From contig JAIOAW010000023.1 of the NCBI GenBank assembly GCA_019873625.1, positions 1-43,783 of the forward strand: a stretch of DNA of 43,783 bases, written 5' to 3'. Shown one piece after another: positions 7,588 to 15,009 of this stretch (the stretch's first letter is position 1; each line of letters begins with the position of its first letter). This stretch comes from Chloroflexota bacterium. GTDB lineage: Bacteria > Chloroflexota > Anaerolineae > UBA1429. Position numbers and translations under genes: made by a program. The notes below the pieces were generated by a model. It was not told where the DNA came from, did not search any database, and was given only the letters and a program-made list of their open reading frames with translations.

Positions 7588-8586
7588 TCACCCCCCTATG
7601 CGAGACATCGTATGCGAGGTGGTCGTCACGTAGCGATCGAGTTGATGCCCCGGCCCTTTGGCCGCCACGGCTTGCCGAAAGACCTGGCGAAGTGCCTCAT
7701 CATCAGCGCCGCGGCGCAAGGGCGTGCGCACGTCCAACTCCACATCACTAAACAGGCAGGGGAAGAGGCGCCCATCCGCCGAAAGGCGCAGGCGATTGCA
7801 AGTGGCGCAAAAATGCTCGCTCAGGGCGCTGATGAACCCGATCGTCCCGGCCATGGGGGGCGCGCCGGCCAGGCGCCAGGTGCGCGCTGGGCCGCTCCCC
7901 TCCACATGGGCTGGCTCTAGGGGGCCGAGGGTCTCCTCAAGGCGAGCGCGCACCTCTTGCATACTGACGAATCGCTCCCGCGCCAGGGCCGGCTCCCGGC
8001 CCAAAGGCATATACTCGATGAAACGCACGTGCCAGCCCCGTTCGAGGCTAAGGCGTGCCAAATCGGTTACCTCATCGTCATTGATGGCGCGCATCACGAC
8101 CATATTGATCTTGATGGGGTCAAGGCCGGCGCGTTGGGCCGCCTCGATGCCGGCGAGGGCGTCGCTCAACTCGCCTCGCCGGGTGATGGCCCGGTAGCGT
8201 TCGGGGCGCAAGGTATCCAGGCTGATGTTCACGCGGCGCAAGCCGGCTCGGGCCAAATCCTCGGCGAGGGGGGCGAGCAGGGTGCCGTTCGTGGTGAGGG
8301 CGAGGTCTTCCAGGCCCGGCAGGGCGGCGAGCATACGGACGAGTTCCACCACGCCGCGCCGCGCCAGGGGTTCGCCGCCCGTGAGGCGCACCCGCGTGAT
8401 GCCCAGGCCAATGGCGATCTCGACGAGGCGACGAATCTCCTCAAAACGCAGGATATCTTCATGGCGCATCAACGGGATGCCCTCTTCGGGCATACAGTAG
8501 ATGCAGCGCAGGTTGCACCGGTCGGTGATCGAAACGCGGAGATAGCGGATCTGCCGCGCGAAGGCATCATAGAGGGCGCCTGTCAT
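7588..8586 (-). CDS. moaA: GTP 3',8-cyclase MoaA (radical SAM)
   Basis: MoaA uses S-adenosylmethionine and two Fe-S clusters to cyclise GTP in the first step of Moco synthesis. The 332-residue protein has the radical-SAM motif CNLRCIYC (C24, C28, C31), RLTGGEPLARRG, NISLDTL, the C-terminal cluster motif CATCNRLRLSADG with LFPC, and the conserved C-terminal Gly-Gly in MSRIGG. It overlaps the upstream moeA by 4 bp and precedes moaC by 3 bp. Its cluster need connects it functionally to the iscS-iscU genes next door. Confidence 0.96.
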   Translation of the reverse strand: MTGALYDAFARQIRYLRVSITDRCNLRCIYCMPEEGIPLMRHEDILRFEEIRRLVEIAIGLGITRVRLTGGEPLARRGVVELVRMLAALPGLEDLALTTNGTLLAPLAEDLARAGLRRVNISLDTLRPERYRAITRRGELSDALAGIEAAQRAGLDPIKINMVVMRAINDDEVTDLARLSLERGWHVRFIEYMPLGREPALARERFVSMQEVRARLEETLGPLEPAHVEGSGPARTWRLAGAPPMAGTIGFISALSEHFCATCNRLRLSADGRLFPCLFSDVELDVRTPLRRGADDEALRQVFRQAVAAKGPGHQLDRYVTTTSHTMSRIGG

Positions 8587-9824
8587 CGGGGAACCTCCAC
8601 TTCGGGCAGGTCAAGGCGGATGGCCTCGACCATAGCGCCCGCCTCGAGATCGCCCACGCCGCGCGGGATGCATAGGAGCGCATTCGCGCCAGCCAGAGAA
8701 AGGAGGCGGCTGGAGATTTGGGAACCCGTCGTCTCCGCCCACCACGTGCCCTCTTGCGGGGTCAGCCGGGCGCGCTGAAACTCCAGGCGGTCTGGCTCGT
8801 GGCGCACGGCGTGCTTTAGGCGGGCCTGCACCCTGGGGCGGTGGATGGCGCGGTGCCCCCCCAAGAGGCGCATCAGGGGGCGCACGACCATCTCGAACAT
8901 AACGAGCGAGGAGACGGGGTTGCCGGGCAAGCCCAAGATGTACGTACGCCCCACGGTGGCAAAGGTGAGCGGTTTGCCGGGTTTGATGGCCACCCGGCCG
9001 AAATGCACCGTGCCCAACGCTTCGAGGATGGGCTTGATGAGGTCGCGCGTCCCCATCGAGACGCCGCCTGAGGTGAGCACGATATCCGCCGCGCCGATGG
9101 CCCGTTCCAAGCCTTGGCGTAGGGCGGCGGCCTCATCAGGCAAGTGCTCGACGAGGGCCACCGATCCCCCGTGAAGGGCCACCGCCGCAGCCAGGGCGGG
9201 CGCGTTGCTATTGGGGATTTGCCCAGGCCGTAGGGCCTGGCCCGGCGGCACGATTTCATCCCCCGTGGTGAGGATGGCCACGCGCGGCCTGGGGTAAACG
9301 AGCGCCTCGGCGCGGTTCAACGTGGCGAGCAGGCCGATTTCCGCAGGCCCCAGTGGCGTGCCCTGCTGGAGCACGCCACTCCCCGCGCGCACATCGGCCC
9401 CCACGGGGCGGACGTTCTCGCCGGGGCGCACCGCCCGTTGGGGGATCATCTGCCCATCCCGTTCCGCCGCCTCTTCCACGGGGAGCACGGCGTCGGCGCC
9501 CTCCGGCAGGGGAGCGCCCGTCATAATGCGCAGGCACACCCCTTCCGCGAGGCGCACGGCCTCGGCGCGGCCCGCCTCCCGCTCGCCCAAGATGCGCCGG
9601 GGCGCGAGGCCCTCGGCGGCGCGTAGGGCATAGCCATCCATAGTGGCCGCGGCAAAGGGCGGCCAATCCTCAGTAGCGACGATCTCCTCCGCCAAGACGA
9701 GGCCGGCCAGCCTCTCCAAGGGCAGCCGCTCCGGCGAGAGGGGCCGCGCCTGCCTTTCGACGAGGCGCCAGGCCTCCTCAAAAGGAATCATCGGGTAGGG
9801 GCTGACGTTAGGGAAGACGTTCAT
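8583..9824 (-). CDS. moeA: Molybdopterin molybdotransferase MoeA, paralogue 2
   Basis: MoeA inserts molybdate or tungstate into adenylylated molybdopterin. The 413-residue protein has PFAAATMDGYAL, IMTGAPLPEGADAVLPVEEA, the MoCF-binding core TTGDEIVPPGQALRPGQIPNSN, LTSGGVSMGTRDLIKPIL, KPGKPLTFATVG and LPGNPVSSLVMFE. GGAGG is 8 nt before the ATG. The gene starts 3 bp after the other moeA and overlaps moaA. Two MoeA copies in tandem often accompany use of both metals or of tungsten enzymes; which one handles which metal cannot be read from the sequence. Confidence 0.93.
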   Translation of the reverse strand: MNVFPNVSPYPMIPFEEAWRLVERQARPLSPERLPLERLAGLVLAEEIVATEDWPPFAAATMDGYALRAAEGLAPRRILGEREAGRAEAVRLAEGVCLRIMTGAPLPEGADAVLPVEEAAERDGQMIPQRAVRPGENVRPVGADVRAGSGVLQQGTPLGPAEIGLLATLNRAEALVYPRPRVAILTTGDEIVPPGQALRPGQIPNSNAPALAAAVALHGGSVALVEHLPDEAAALRQGLERAIGAADIVLTSGGVSMGTRDLIKPILEALGTVHFGRVAIKPGKPLTFATVGRTYILGLPGNPVSSLVMFEMVVRPLMRLLGGHRAIHRPRVQARLKHAVRHEPDRLEFQRARLTPQEGTWWAETTGSQISSRLLSLAGANALLCIPRGVGDLEAGAMVEAIRLDLPEVEVPR

Positions 9825-9827
9825 ACC

Positions 9828-11081
9828 TCAGCCTCCTAGAACGGGTGGCGGTGGGAAGAGGAGCACGCTCACCGAACTGCCGGCGGCGAGGTGATCGCAA
9901 TCCTCTGGGATGATGGCCAGGCCGTCGGCCTGCACCATCGAAGAGAGGATGCCCGAACCCTGGTCGCCCGTGAGGGAGGCTTCCCAGCCTTCTTCGGTGG
10001 ATCTCAACCGTACGCGCAGGTAGTGGCGGCGCCCATCTTTGCGCGAGATGGCTTCGCGCAAACGGGCGTTTAGGGTGGGGAGTTCCCACGTGGAGTAGCC
10101 CAGCATCTTGCGGATGGCTGGCCGCCCAAAGAGAAGGAAGGCGATCATCGCCGAGACGGGGTTGCCCGGCAAAGCGAGGAGCGGCACCCCGCCCAGGAGG
10201 CCGAAGGCCATCGGCCGGCCGGGGCGCATATTCACCCACCAAAAGTCGAGCCGCCCCTGCGCCGCCAGCACCTGTTTGGTGAGGTCGAAATCTCCCGCCG
10301 AGACGCCTCCTGAGGTCAGGATGAGGTCGGCGGGCAGGCCAAGCGCCTGGCGCAGCCGGGCGACGAGGGCCGATTCCTCGTCGGGCGCCACCTCCAGCAC
10401 GTGAGGGAGGCCCCCCGCCTCCAGCACGGCAGCGGCCAGGCTGTACGAGTTGCTATCGCGGATTTGCCCCGGTTTTAGGGCGGCGCCAAGAGGGGCTACC
10501 TCATCGCCTGTGGAGAGGACGGCGACCTTGGGCCGGCGCACCACCGCGGCCTCGGCGCGCCCCAAGGCGGCAAGCATCCCAATCTCTTGCGGGCGCAGGA
10601 GCGTTCCACGCGCTAACACCCGTTGGCCAGCGCGCACGTCCTCGCCGGCGGCGCGCACATCCCGCCCTTGGGAAATGCGCCGTTTGACGAGGAGCCACTC
10701 GCCCTCCACGGCGGCATCTTCAAAACGGATGACCGTATCCGCGCCCGGCGGGATGGGCGCACCGGTCATAATGCGCACCGCCTCACCCTGGCCCAAAGGC
10801 TCCCTACGAACCCGCCCCGCCGGCACTTCGCCTACGATCCGCAAGCGCGGCGGTTCGCCCGTGGGCTGGCTTTCGAGATCGGCAAAGCGCACGGCGTAGC
10901 CATCCATCGCCGAGTTGGGCAAAGGGGGGATATCCATCTCGCTCACCACATCCTCGGCGAGGATGCGCCCTAAGGCCTGAAGGATGGGTACCCTTTCCGA
11001 TTCGAGCGGCGAGACGTAACCGAGGATGCGTTCGCGGGCCTCTTCTACGCTTAGGATGGGGTAAGCCTCACGATCGGCCAT
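9828..11081 (-). CDS. moeA: Molybdopterin molybdotransferase MoeA, paralogue 1
   Basis: This second MoeA-type protein has 417 residues: PPLPNSAMDGYAVRF, IMTGAPIPPGADTVIRFEDA, STGDEVAPLGAALKPGQIRDSN, LTSGGVSAGDFDLTKQVL, MRPGRPMAFGLLGG and LPGNPVSAMIAF. The ATG at 11081 has GAGGTG upstream and overlaps the mog stop by 14 bp; longer frames lack a ribosome-binding site. It diverges from the other MoeA in the linker and C-terminal domain IV. Together with the mog-like gene it covers the adenylation and metal-insertion steps. Confidence 0.93.
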   Translation of the reverse strand: MADREAYPILSVEEARERILGYVSPLESERVPILQALGRILAEDVVSEMDIPPLPNSAMDGYAVRFADLESQPTGEPPRLRIVGEVPAGRVRREPLGQGEAVRIMTGAPIPPGADTVIRFEDAAVEGEWLLVKRRISQGRDVRAAGEDVRAGQRVLARGTLLRPQEIGMLAALGRAEAAVVRRPKVAVLSTGDEVAPLGAALKPGQIRDSNSYSLAAAVLEAGGLPHVLEVAPDEESALVARLRQALGLPADLILTSGGVSAGDFDLTKQVLAAQGRLDFWWVNMRPGRPMAFGLLGGVPLLALPGNPVSAMIAFLLFGRPAIRKMLGYSTWELPTLNARLREAISRKDGRRHYLRVRLRSTEEGWEASLTGDQGSGILSSMVQADGLAIIPEDCDHLAAGSSVSVLLFPPPPVLGG

Positions 11082-11577
11082 TGTGGGGCACCTCGTGTTC
11101 CAAATTGCGCCCTTGGGCAATCTGCACGGCGTGGGGCAATACGGGCGCGAGGATCTCCATTCCCTCGGCCACGGCGCGCGGGCTGCCGGGGAGGTTCACG
11201 ATGAGGCAGGCCCCGCGCAACCCCGCCACACCGCGCGAAAGGACGGCCAGAGGCGTCTTGCGGTAGCCCTCGAAGCGCAAGAGTTCGGCCAGGCCCGGCA
11301 TCTCGCGGTCAATCACGCTCAGGGTGGCCTCCGGCGTGTGGTCTCGTGGGGCGGGGCCGGTGCCGCCCGTGGTCATAATGAGGTCGAGGCGCGCCTCGTC
11401 GGCCAGGCGGATGAGTTCGCGGCGGATGAGGTCCGGCTCATCGGGCACGAGGACGCGCTCGCACACCTCGGCGCCCATCTGTTCGAGAAGAGAGGCCAAA
11501 AGGGGGCCGCTCAGGTCCTCCCTTTGGCCGGCATAGCCCTTGTCGCTGATCGTCATCACGGCGGCGCGTATGGCCAT
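11068..11577 (-). CDS. mog: Molybdopterin adenylyltransferase (MogA/MoaB family)
   Basis: This enzyme adenylates molybdopterin before metal insertion. The 169-residue protein begins AIRAAVMTISDKGYAG and has the MPT-binding TTGGTGPAPRDHTPEAT, ELLRFEGY and NLPGSPRAVAEGME. AAGGAGG is placed 4 nt before the ATG. Its size and the form of the TTGGTG motif fit either MogA or MoaB, which share the activity. It is first in the Moco operon, directly behind a structured leader that probably controls it. Confidence 0.92.
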   Translation of the reverse strand: MAIRAAVMTISDKGYAGQREDLSGPLLASLLEQMGAEVCERVLVPDEPDLIRRELIRLADEARLDLIMTTGGTGPAPRDHTPEATLSVIDREMPGLAELLRFEGYRKTPLAVLSRGVAGLRGACLIVNLPGSPRAVAEGMEILAPVLPHAVQIAQGRNLEHEVPHNGRS

Positions 11578-11598
11578 AGGGCCTCCTTATCGGTTCAT

Positions 11599-11633
11599 CA
11601 AAACACCCGGCGCTCGCGGAGGAACGCCGGGTG
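11599..11633 (-). terminator. Terminator hairpin of the Moco leader
   Basis: Minus-strand CACCCGGCG and CGCCGGGTG form a 9-bp stem with a 12-nt loop followed by TTTT. It ends 21 nt before the mog start codon, so it would stop transcription before the operon unless an upstream structure prevents folding. Confidence 0.65.
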
Positions 11634-11649
11634 CAACAACACCACGCCT

Positions 11650-11780
11650 GGGCGTTCTCCTTTCCAAACACGGGAGGCACGGGCGTTTCCCCCCGTACCC
11701 TTGCGGCGAGCCACGCTGCTCACTCCGCGCGACCACTGCCCATAGGCAAGCCGTTAGGCGCAGTGGTTCGGAGAAGACCG
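11650..11780 (-). ncRNA. Probable Moco riboswitch aptamer
   Basis: The leader of the Moco operon folds into several strong helices on the minus strand. CTCCG (11769-11773) pairs with CGGAG (11723-11727), and CCACTGC (11760-11766) pairs with GCAGTGG (11733-11739). GGTACGGG (11692-11699) pairs with CCCGTGCC (11676-11683) around a GAAA-containing loop. TTCTCC (11770-11775) can pair with GGAGAA (11655-11660). The segments GTGCCTCCCG and GGAAAGGAG match what I recall of the Moco RNA motif. Promoter, aptamer, terminator and the mog gene follow in that order. Position upstream of Moco genes is the expected context. No covariance-model score is available. Confidence 0.72.
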
Positions 11781-11796
11781 GTCAGGTTGTGAGAGC

Positions 11797-11825
11797 ATCA
11801 TAGAGGATAAAGGCGAGGCTGTCAA
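11797..11825 (-). promoter_or_regulatory. Promoter of the Moco operon
   Basis: TTGACA and TATGAT are separated by exactly 17 bp on the minus strand. Transcription would begin near 11790 and give a leader of about 210 nt containing the aptamer and terminator. Confidence 0.85.
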
Positions 11826-11855
11826 ATGCTTATAGGGCTTATATTTTGGGGCTAG

Positions 11856-11875
11856 CGGCATTTATCAAAATGCCG
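11856..11875. repeat. Short perfect hairpin in the tRNA-mog gap
   Basis: CGGCATTT and its complement flank ATCA. It lies just upstream of the Moco promoter, beyond tRNA-Ser(CGA). It has no clear T tract and could be a weak terminator or an operator. Confidence 0.35.
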
Positions 11876-11935
11876 TTTGGCAACCCAAAGCCTCAAATAT
11901 AGGGGACTAGGGAAACCCCTAGGGATTGTATCAGG

Positions 11936-12023
11936 CGGAGGGGGTGGGATTCGAACCCACGGTGAGGATAAACCCCACAACGGTTTTCGAGACCGCCCCG
12001 ATCAGCCTCTCCGGCACCCCTCC
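11936..12023 (-). tRNA. tRNA-Ser(CGA)
   Basis: The 88-nt minus-strand gene has a GGAGGGG acceptor pairing with its 3' arm. The anticodon loop CTCGAAA gives anticodon CGA (codon UCG). A long variable arm typical of serine tRNA and the T arm GGGTTCGAATCCC are present. No CCA is encoded. It starts 16 bp after tadA, so it is probably on the tadA transcript. Confidence 0.95.
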
Positions 12024-12039
12024 GAAGCGAAATGTCTTT

Positions 12040-12501
12040 TTACTCCTCTTCGCCCTGCCGCAAACCCTCGAAAAAGGTCCGCATCACGGCACGCACCTCG
12101 CTCTCCAGCACGCCGCGAATCACCTTCAGCCGATGGTTCAACCAGGGCGAACGGACGATATCATACACCGAGCCGGCCGCGCCCGTCTTGGGGTCGGCCA
12201 CGGCGTAGACGAGCGTTTCCACGCGGGCATTCACCAAGGCCCCAGCGCACATCGGGCAAGGCTCCAAAGTGCTGTAAAGGGTTGCCCCCGTCAGCCGCCA
12301 GCCGCCCAGCGTCTGCGCCGCCTCGCGGAGCGCCAGCATCTCGGCGTGGGCCGTCGGGTCAGCCAAAGTTTCTTTGGCGTTGTGCCCCCGCCCGATGATG
12401 CGCCCCTGCCACACCACCACGGCCCCCACGGGGATCTCCCCTTTGGCCGCTGCACGCTGGGCCTCCGCCAGGGCCTCGCGCATCCATTGCTCGTGCTCCA
12501 T
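12040..12501 (-). CDS. tadA: tRNA-specific adenosine deaminase TadA
   Basis: TadA deaminates A34 to inosine in tRNA-Arg(ACG). The 153-residue protein has the zinc and catalytic motif HAE at residues 52-54 and PCPMCAGA with C82 and C85. GAAGSVYDIV and LNHRLKVIRGVLESEV form the substrate-binding C-terminal region. The ATG lies only 8 nt after a perfect TATAAT and no ribosome-binding site fits between, so the mRNA is predicted to be leaderless. tRNA-Ser(CGA) follows directly, a tRNA not itself a TadA substrate. Confidence 0.95.
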   Translation of the reverse strand: MEHEQWMREALAEAQRAAAKGEIPVGAVVVWQGRIIGRGHNAKETLADPTAHAEMLALREAAQTLGGWRLTGATLYSTLEPCPMCAGALVNARVETLVYAVADPKTGAAGSVYDIVRSPWLNHRLKVIRGVLESEVRAVMRTFFEGLRQGEEE

Positions 12502-12509
12502 TAGATATT

Positions 12510-12538
12510 ATTATACTACGAGCACACTATGGCGCCAA
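12510..12538 (-). promoter_or_regulatory. tadA promoter, predicted leaderless
   Basis: TTGGCG and TATAAT are 17 bp apart. The -10 box ends 8 nt before the ATG, placing the transcription start at or within a base or two of the start codon. Confidence 0.75.
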
Positions 12539-12564
12539 ACATTTGGCCTGTGGTTCGCGCCCCG

Positions 12565-12762
12565 GATATGGAGTGCTGAACCTTGGTTCAGCACCTGCGG
12601 GGGGTGGCCCTCACCCTGGCCCTCTCCCGCGCCAGCGCGGGAGAGGGAACTCGGAGCGCGAGGCTCCCGCCTCGCACGCGGGCCAGGAGGCCCGCGCTCC
12701 GACTATGGCGTGCTGAACCTTGGTTTAGCATCTGCGGAAGCTCCGCTTCCGCACTCCATATC
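12565..12762. repeat. 198-bp palindrome-rich element with terminal inverted repeats
   Basis: GATATGGAGTGC at the left end is repeated perfectly in inverse as GCACTCCATATC at the right end. Inside are two direct copies of a 34-bp unit (12567-12600 and 12704-12737, three mismatches) containing GTGCTGAACC-TT-GGTTCAGCAC-type hairpins. A CCCTCTCCCGCG hairpin (12620-12647) and a double-hairpin core (12653-12700) also lie inside. No coding potential and no clear target duplication are visible. It looks like a MITE-like or REP-like composite. Confidence 0.6.
12653..12700 (-). repeat. Dispersed 48-bp double-hairpin repeat, copy A
   Basis: GGAGC and GCTCC ends enclose two hairpins, GCGGGCC-TCCT-GGCCCGC and GCGAGGC-GGGA-GCCTCGC (read on the minus strand). 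It matches copy B at 37209-37256 at 46 of 48 positions in opposite orientation; similarity extends further into the flank. Confidence 0.8.
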
Positions 12763-12765
12763 TTT

Positions 12766-12794
12766 CCCCTCTCCCACCTAGAGTGGGAGAGGGG
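12766..12794. repeat. CCCCTCTCCCAC hairpin repeat
   Basis: A perfect 12-bp stem with the loop CTAGA is followed by a GTGAGGG-like tail. Hairpins of this CCCTCTCCC/GGGAGAGGG type are common intergenic repeats in several bacterial phyla. Confidence 0.6.
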
Positions 12795-12819
12795 CAGCGT
12801 GAGGGGGGCCATGCGCCGT

Positions 12820-12848
12820 TTGCCTCTGCCTCTCCTCTCCTCTATAAT
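12820..12848 (+). promoter_or_regulatory. Promoter of the AOR-family gene
   Basis: TTGCCT and a perfect TATAAT are separated by 17 bp. The -10 box lies 29 nt before the chosen ATG. Confidence 0.7.
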
Positions 12849-12877
12849 CCGCCCTAGCCCTTGGAGAGGTGAACCCT

Positions 12878-14950
12878 ATGAAAGAGACGCGAGCCTACCT
12901 CCCGCGCTTTGCACCGCGTTTCGGGTGGGCGAACCGCCTGCTGCGCATTGACCTCAGCACGCACCGCATCAGCGCGGAGCCAATGGACGCCTACATCCCC
13001 GATTTCATCGGCGGTCGGGGCGCCGCCGCGCGCCTGATGTGGAACGAATACCCCGAGCCGGTAGACCCCTTGGCGCCGGAGGCGCCGCTCATCGTGATGA
13101 CCGGCGCGCTCACGGGCACGCGTTCCCCCTATTCGGGGCGCACGGCCATCTGCGGGTTTGCCCCACAGGCCTACCCTTACTCGTGGTACACGCGCGCCAA
13201 CATCGGCGCCCACTTTGGCGGGGAACTCAAACGCGCCGGTTACGATGGCCTGGTGATTACCGGCGCAAGCGAGGCGCCCGTCCAAATCCTCATCGCCGAT
13301 GACGAGGTGCGCCTCCTTAGCGCCGAGGCATGGTGGGGGCTGGATGCCTACGATACCTTGGAGGCGGCCCGCGCCGCCCACGGCCAAGAGGCCCGCACGC
13401 TCACCATCGGCCCGGCCGGCGAGCGGCTCAGCCGCATCGCCACCATTCAGACGGCTACCTCCTCCGCCGCTGGCCAAGGGGGGTTCGGCGCGGTGATGGG
13501 CGCCAAGAAACTCAAGGCCATCACAGTCATCGGGAGCGGGAAGGTGCCCGTTGCTGAGCCGGAGGCCTTTGAGCGCTTGATCCGCGCCATCGGCGAAGAC
13601 GTCCGCGCCTACCGCGGCCCGGGCGACCTGAAGGCCCTCAACGAGCAACTCCGTTGCGCGCGCGGGGGCCGCGTGCGCCCGTATGCCTGCACGGAATCAT
13701 GCCCGACGCCTTGCAATCGCTACTTTGCCGATATGCCGGGCGTCGCCTATCCCGATCGGCGTTGGGAAGGCCACTGGGCTTGCGTGGGCACGCTCTTGCG
13801 GGGCCTCCCGGCAGATGGCCCCTTCCCCACGAACGGCCTGTTTGATTGGCAACTGGGCCTTTACGGCGGGCTGGAGATGAACGTCCTTTCCAACCGTTAC
13901 GGCATCAACCAGTGGGAATTGATCATCAGCCTGGTGCCTTGGCTCGAGACGTGCCAACGATTTGGGCTTATCTCCGAATGGAACGGCGCGCCGATGGATT
14001 GGCAAAGCGCCCCCTTCTGGGCCAAATTCTTGCACGATATCGCCTACCGCGAAGGGATGGGAGACGCGCTCGCCGAGGGCGGCCTGCGCGCTGCCGAGAT
14101 CTTGGGCCTGGGCGAGGAGATCGTGGGGCGCTATTACACGGGCTGGGGCTATGGCGGCCATTGGGATGGCCATGCCTCTTGGAGCAACTATCTCGTCTTC
14201 CCCTATTGGGTCGTCTCGGCGCTCCAATGGGCCACCGACACACGAGACCCTTACAGCAGCAGCCATTGCTACGTGCAGAACGTGATGAACTGGGGGCCGC
14301 TGGGCAATCGGGGTGCCCAGGCGCTCACGTGGGACCAGATGCGCGCCATCGCCCAAAAGGTCTATGGCAGCGCCGATGCGGTGGACCCTTACAGCGGCTA
14401 TAAAGATAAAGCCTTCCCCGCCTTTTACCACGATCGGCGCGCGGCGATGAAAGACTCCCTGCCCACCGACGACCAGGTTTTCACGCTCATCTACAGTGTC
14501 ACCACGGAGGATCGCTTCTGCCGCATTTTGGGGATTGACGGGCCGGATATTGACGCTCACCTTTTCCGCCTGGGCACGGGCACAGACTGGTCCCCCGCCG
14601 ATTTCGACCGCGCCGCCGAACGCATTTACACCCAAGAGCGGGCCATCTGCGTGCGCCACTGGGGGCGCGACCGCGCTATGGACGAGGCCGTCCTCCCCGC
14701 CTTTGAGTATGAGGAAAACTGGGTAAACCCCCTCCTGGGCGAGAAAAAGGCCCTGGATCGCGCCGCTTTCCGGCCTGTGATGGACGAATACTATGCTCAC
14801 TTGGGTTGGGAGGCGCACACCGGCTGGCCCACGCGCGAGCGCCTGGAAGCCCTCGGCCTGGGAGACGTGTACGAACCGATGATCGCCGGCGCCCAGCGCG
14901 CCCGCGCCGTGCGCCCCCCTTGGCGCGAGCCGAAACCGATCCGCATCTAA
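12878..14950 (+). CDS. Aldehyde ferredoxin oxidoreductase family protein (tungsten enzyme)
   Basis: AOR-family enzymes carry a tungsto-bispyranopterin and a 4Fe-4S cluster and oxidise aldehydes or related substrates with ferredoxin. The 690-residue protein shows the N-terminal domain: LLRIDLSTHRISAEP, IPDFIGGRGAAARLMW, LIVMTGALTGTRSPYSGR, then TIGPAGERLSRIATIQT and GQGGFGAVMGAKKLKAI. Candidate cluster cysteines are at about residue 270 in ACTESCPTPCNRYF and about 546 in RFCRILGID. The ATG is chosen for its GGAGAGG 8 nt upstream. The family often has Cx2Cx3C; here the spacing is Cx3Cx3C. No ferredoxin or partner subunit lies beside it. The Moco operon 1.3 kb away would supply its cofactor. The substrate is unknown. 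Confidence 0.9.
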   Translation: MKETRAYLPRFAPRFGWANRLLRIDLSTHRISAEPMDAYIPDFIGGRGAAARLMWNEYPEPVDPLAPEAPLIVMTGALTGTRSPYSGRTAICGFAPQAYPYSWYTRANIGAHFGGELKRAGYDGLVITGASEAPVQILIADDEVRLLSAEAWWGLDAYDTLEAARAAHGQEARTLTIGPAGERLSRIATIQTATSSAAGQGGFGAVMGAKKLKAITVIGSGKVPVAEPEAFERLIRAIGEDVRAYRGPGDLKALNEQLRCARGGRVRPYACTESCPTPCNRYFADMPGVAYPDRRWEGHWACVGTLLRGLPADGPFPTNGLFDWQLGLYGGLEMNVLSNRYGINQWELIISLVPWLETCQRFGLISEWNGAPMDWQSAPFWAKFLHDIAYREGMGDALAEGGLRAAEILGLGEEIVGRYYTGWGYGGHWDGHASWSNYLVFPYWVVSALQWATDTRDPYSSSHCYVQNVMNWGPLGNRGAQALTWDQMRAIAQKVYGSADAVDPYSGYKDKAFPAFYHDRRAAMKDSLPTDDQVFTLIYSVTTEDRFCRILGIDGPDIDAHLFRLGTGTDWSPADFDRAAERIYTQERAICVRHWGRDRAMDEAVLPAFEYEENWVNPLLGEKKALDRAAFRPVMDEYYAHLGWEAHTGWPTRERLEALGLGDVYEPMIAGAQRARAVRPPWREPKPIRI

Positions 14951-14960
14951 GCCACCGCGA

Positions 14961-14995
14961 GGGCCTGGCGCGCGAGGGGGGTGCCAGGCCCTTTT
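14961..14995 (+). terminator. Terminator after the AOR-family gene
   Basis: GGGCCTGGC and GCCAGGCCC form a 9-bp stem followed by TTTT. It lies just before the M23 gene and overlaps its ribosome-binding region, so it may also attenuate read-through. Confidence 0.65.
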
Positions 14996-15009
14996 GAGGA
15001 TTGCCCAAA

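Noticed and set aside
12565-12811. CRISPR array
   Set aside because: The repeats are palindromic, unequal in spacing and only two per type; no spacer-repeat periodicity or cas genes are present.
12588-12812. A 74-codon minus-strand ORF in the repeat region
   Set aside because: It is made of palindromic repeat sequence, is Arg/Ser/Leu-rich and has no ribosome-binding site.
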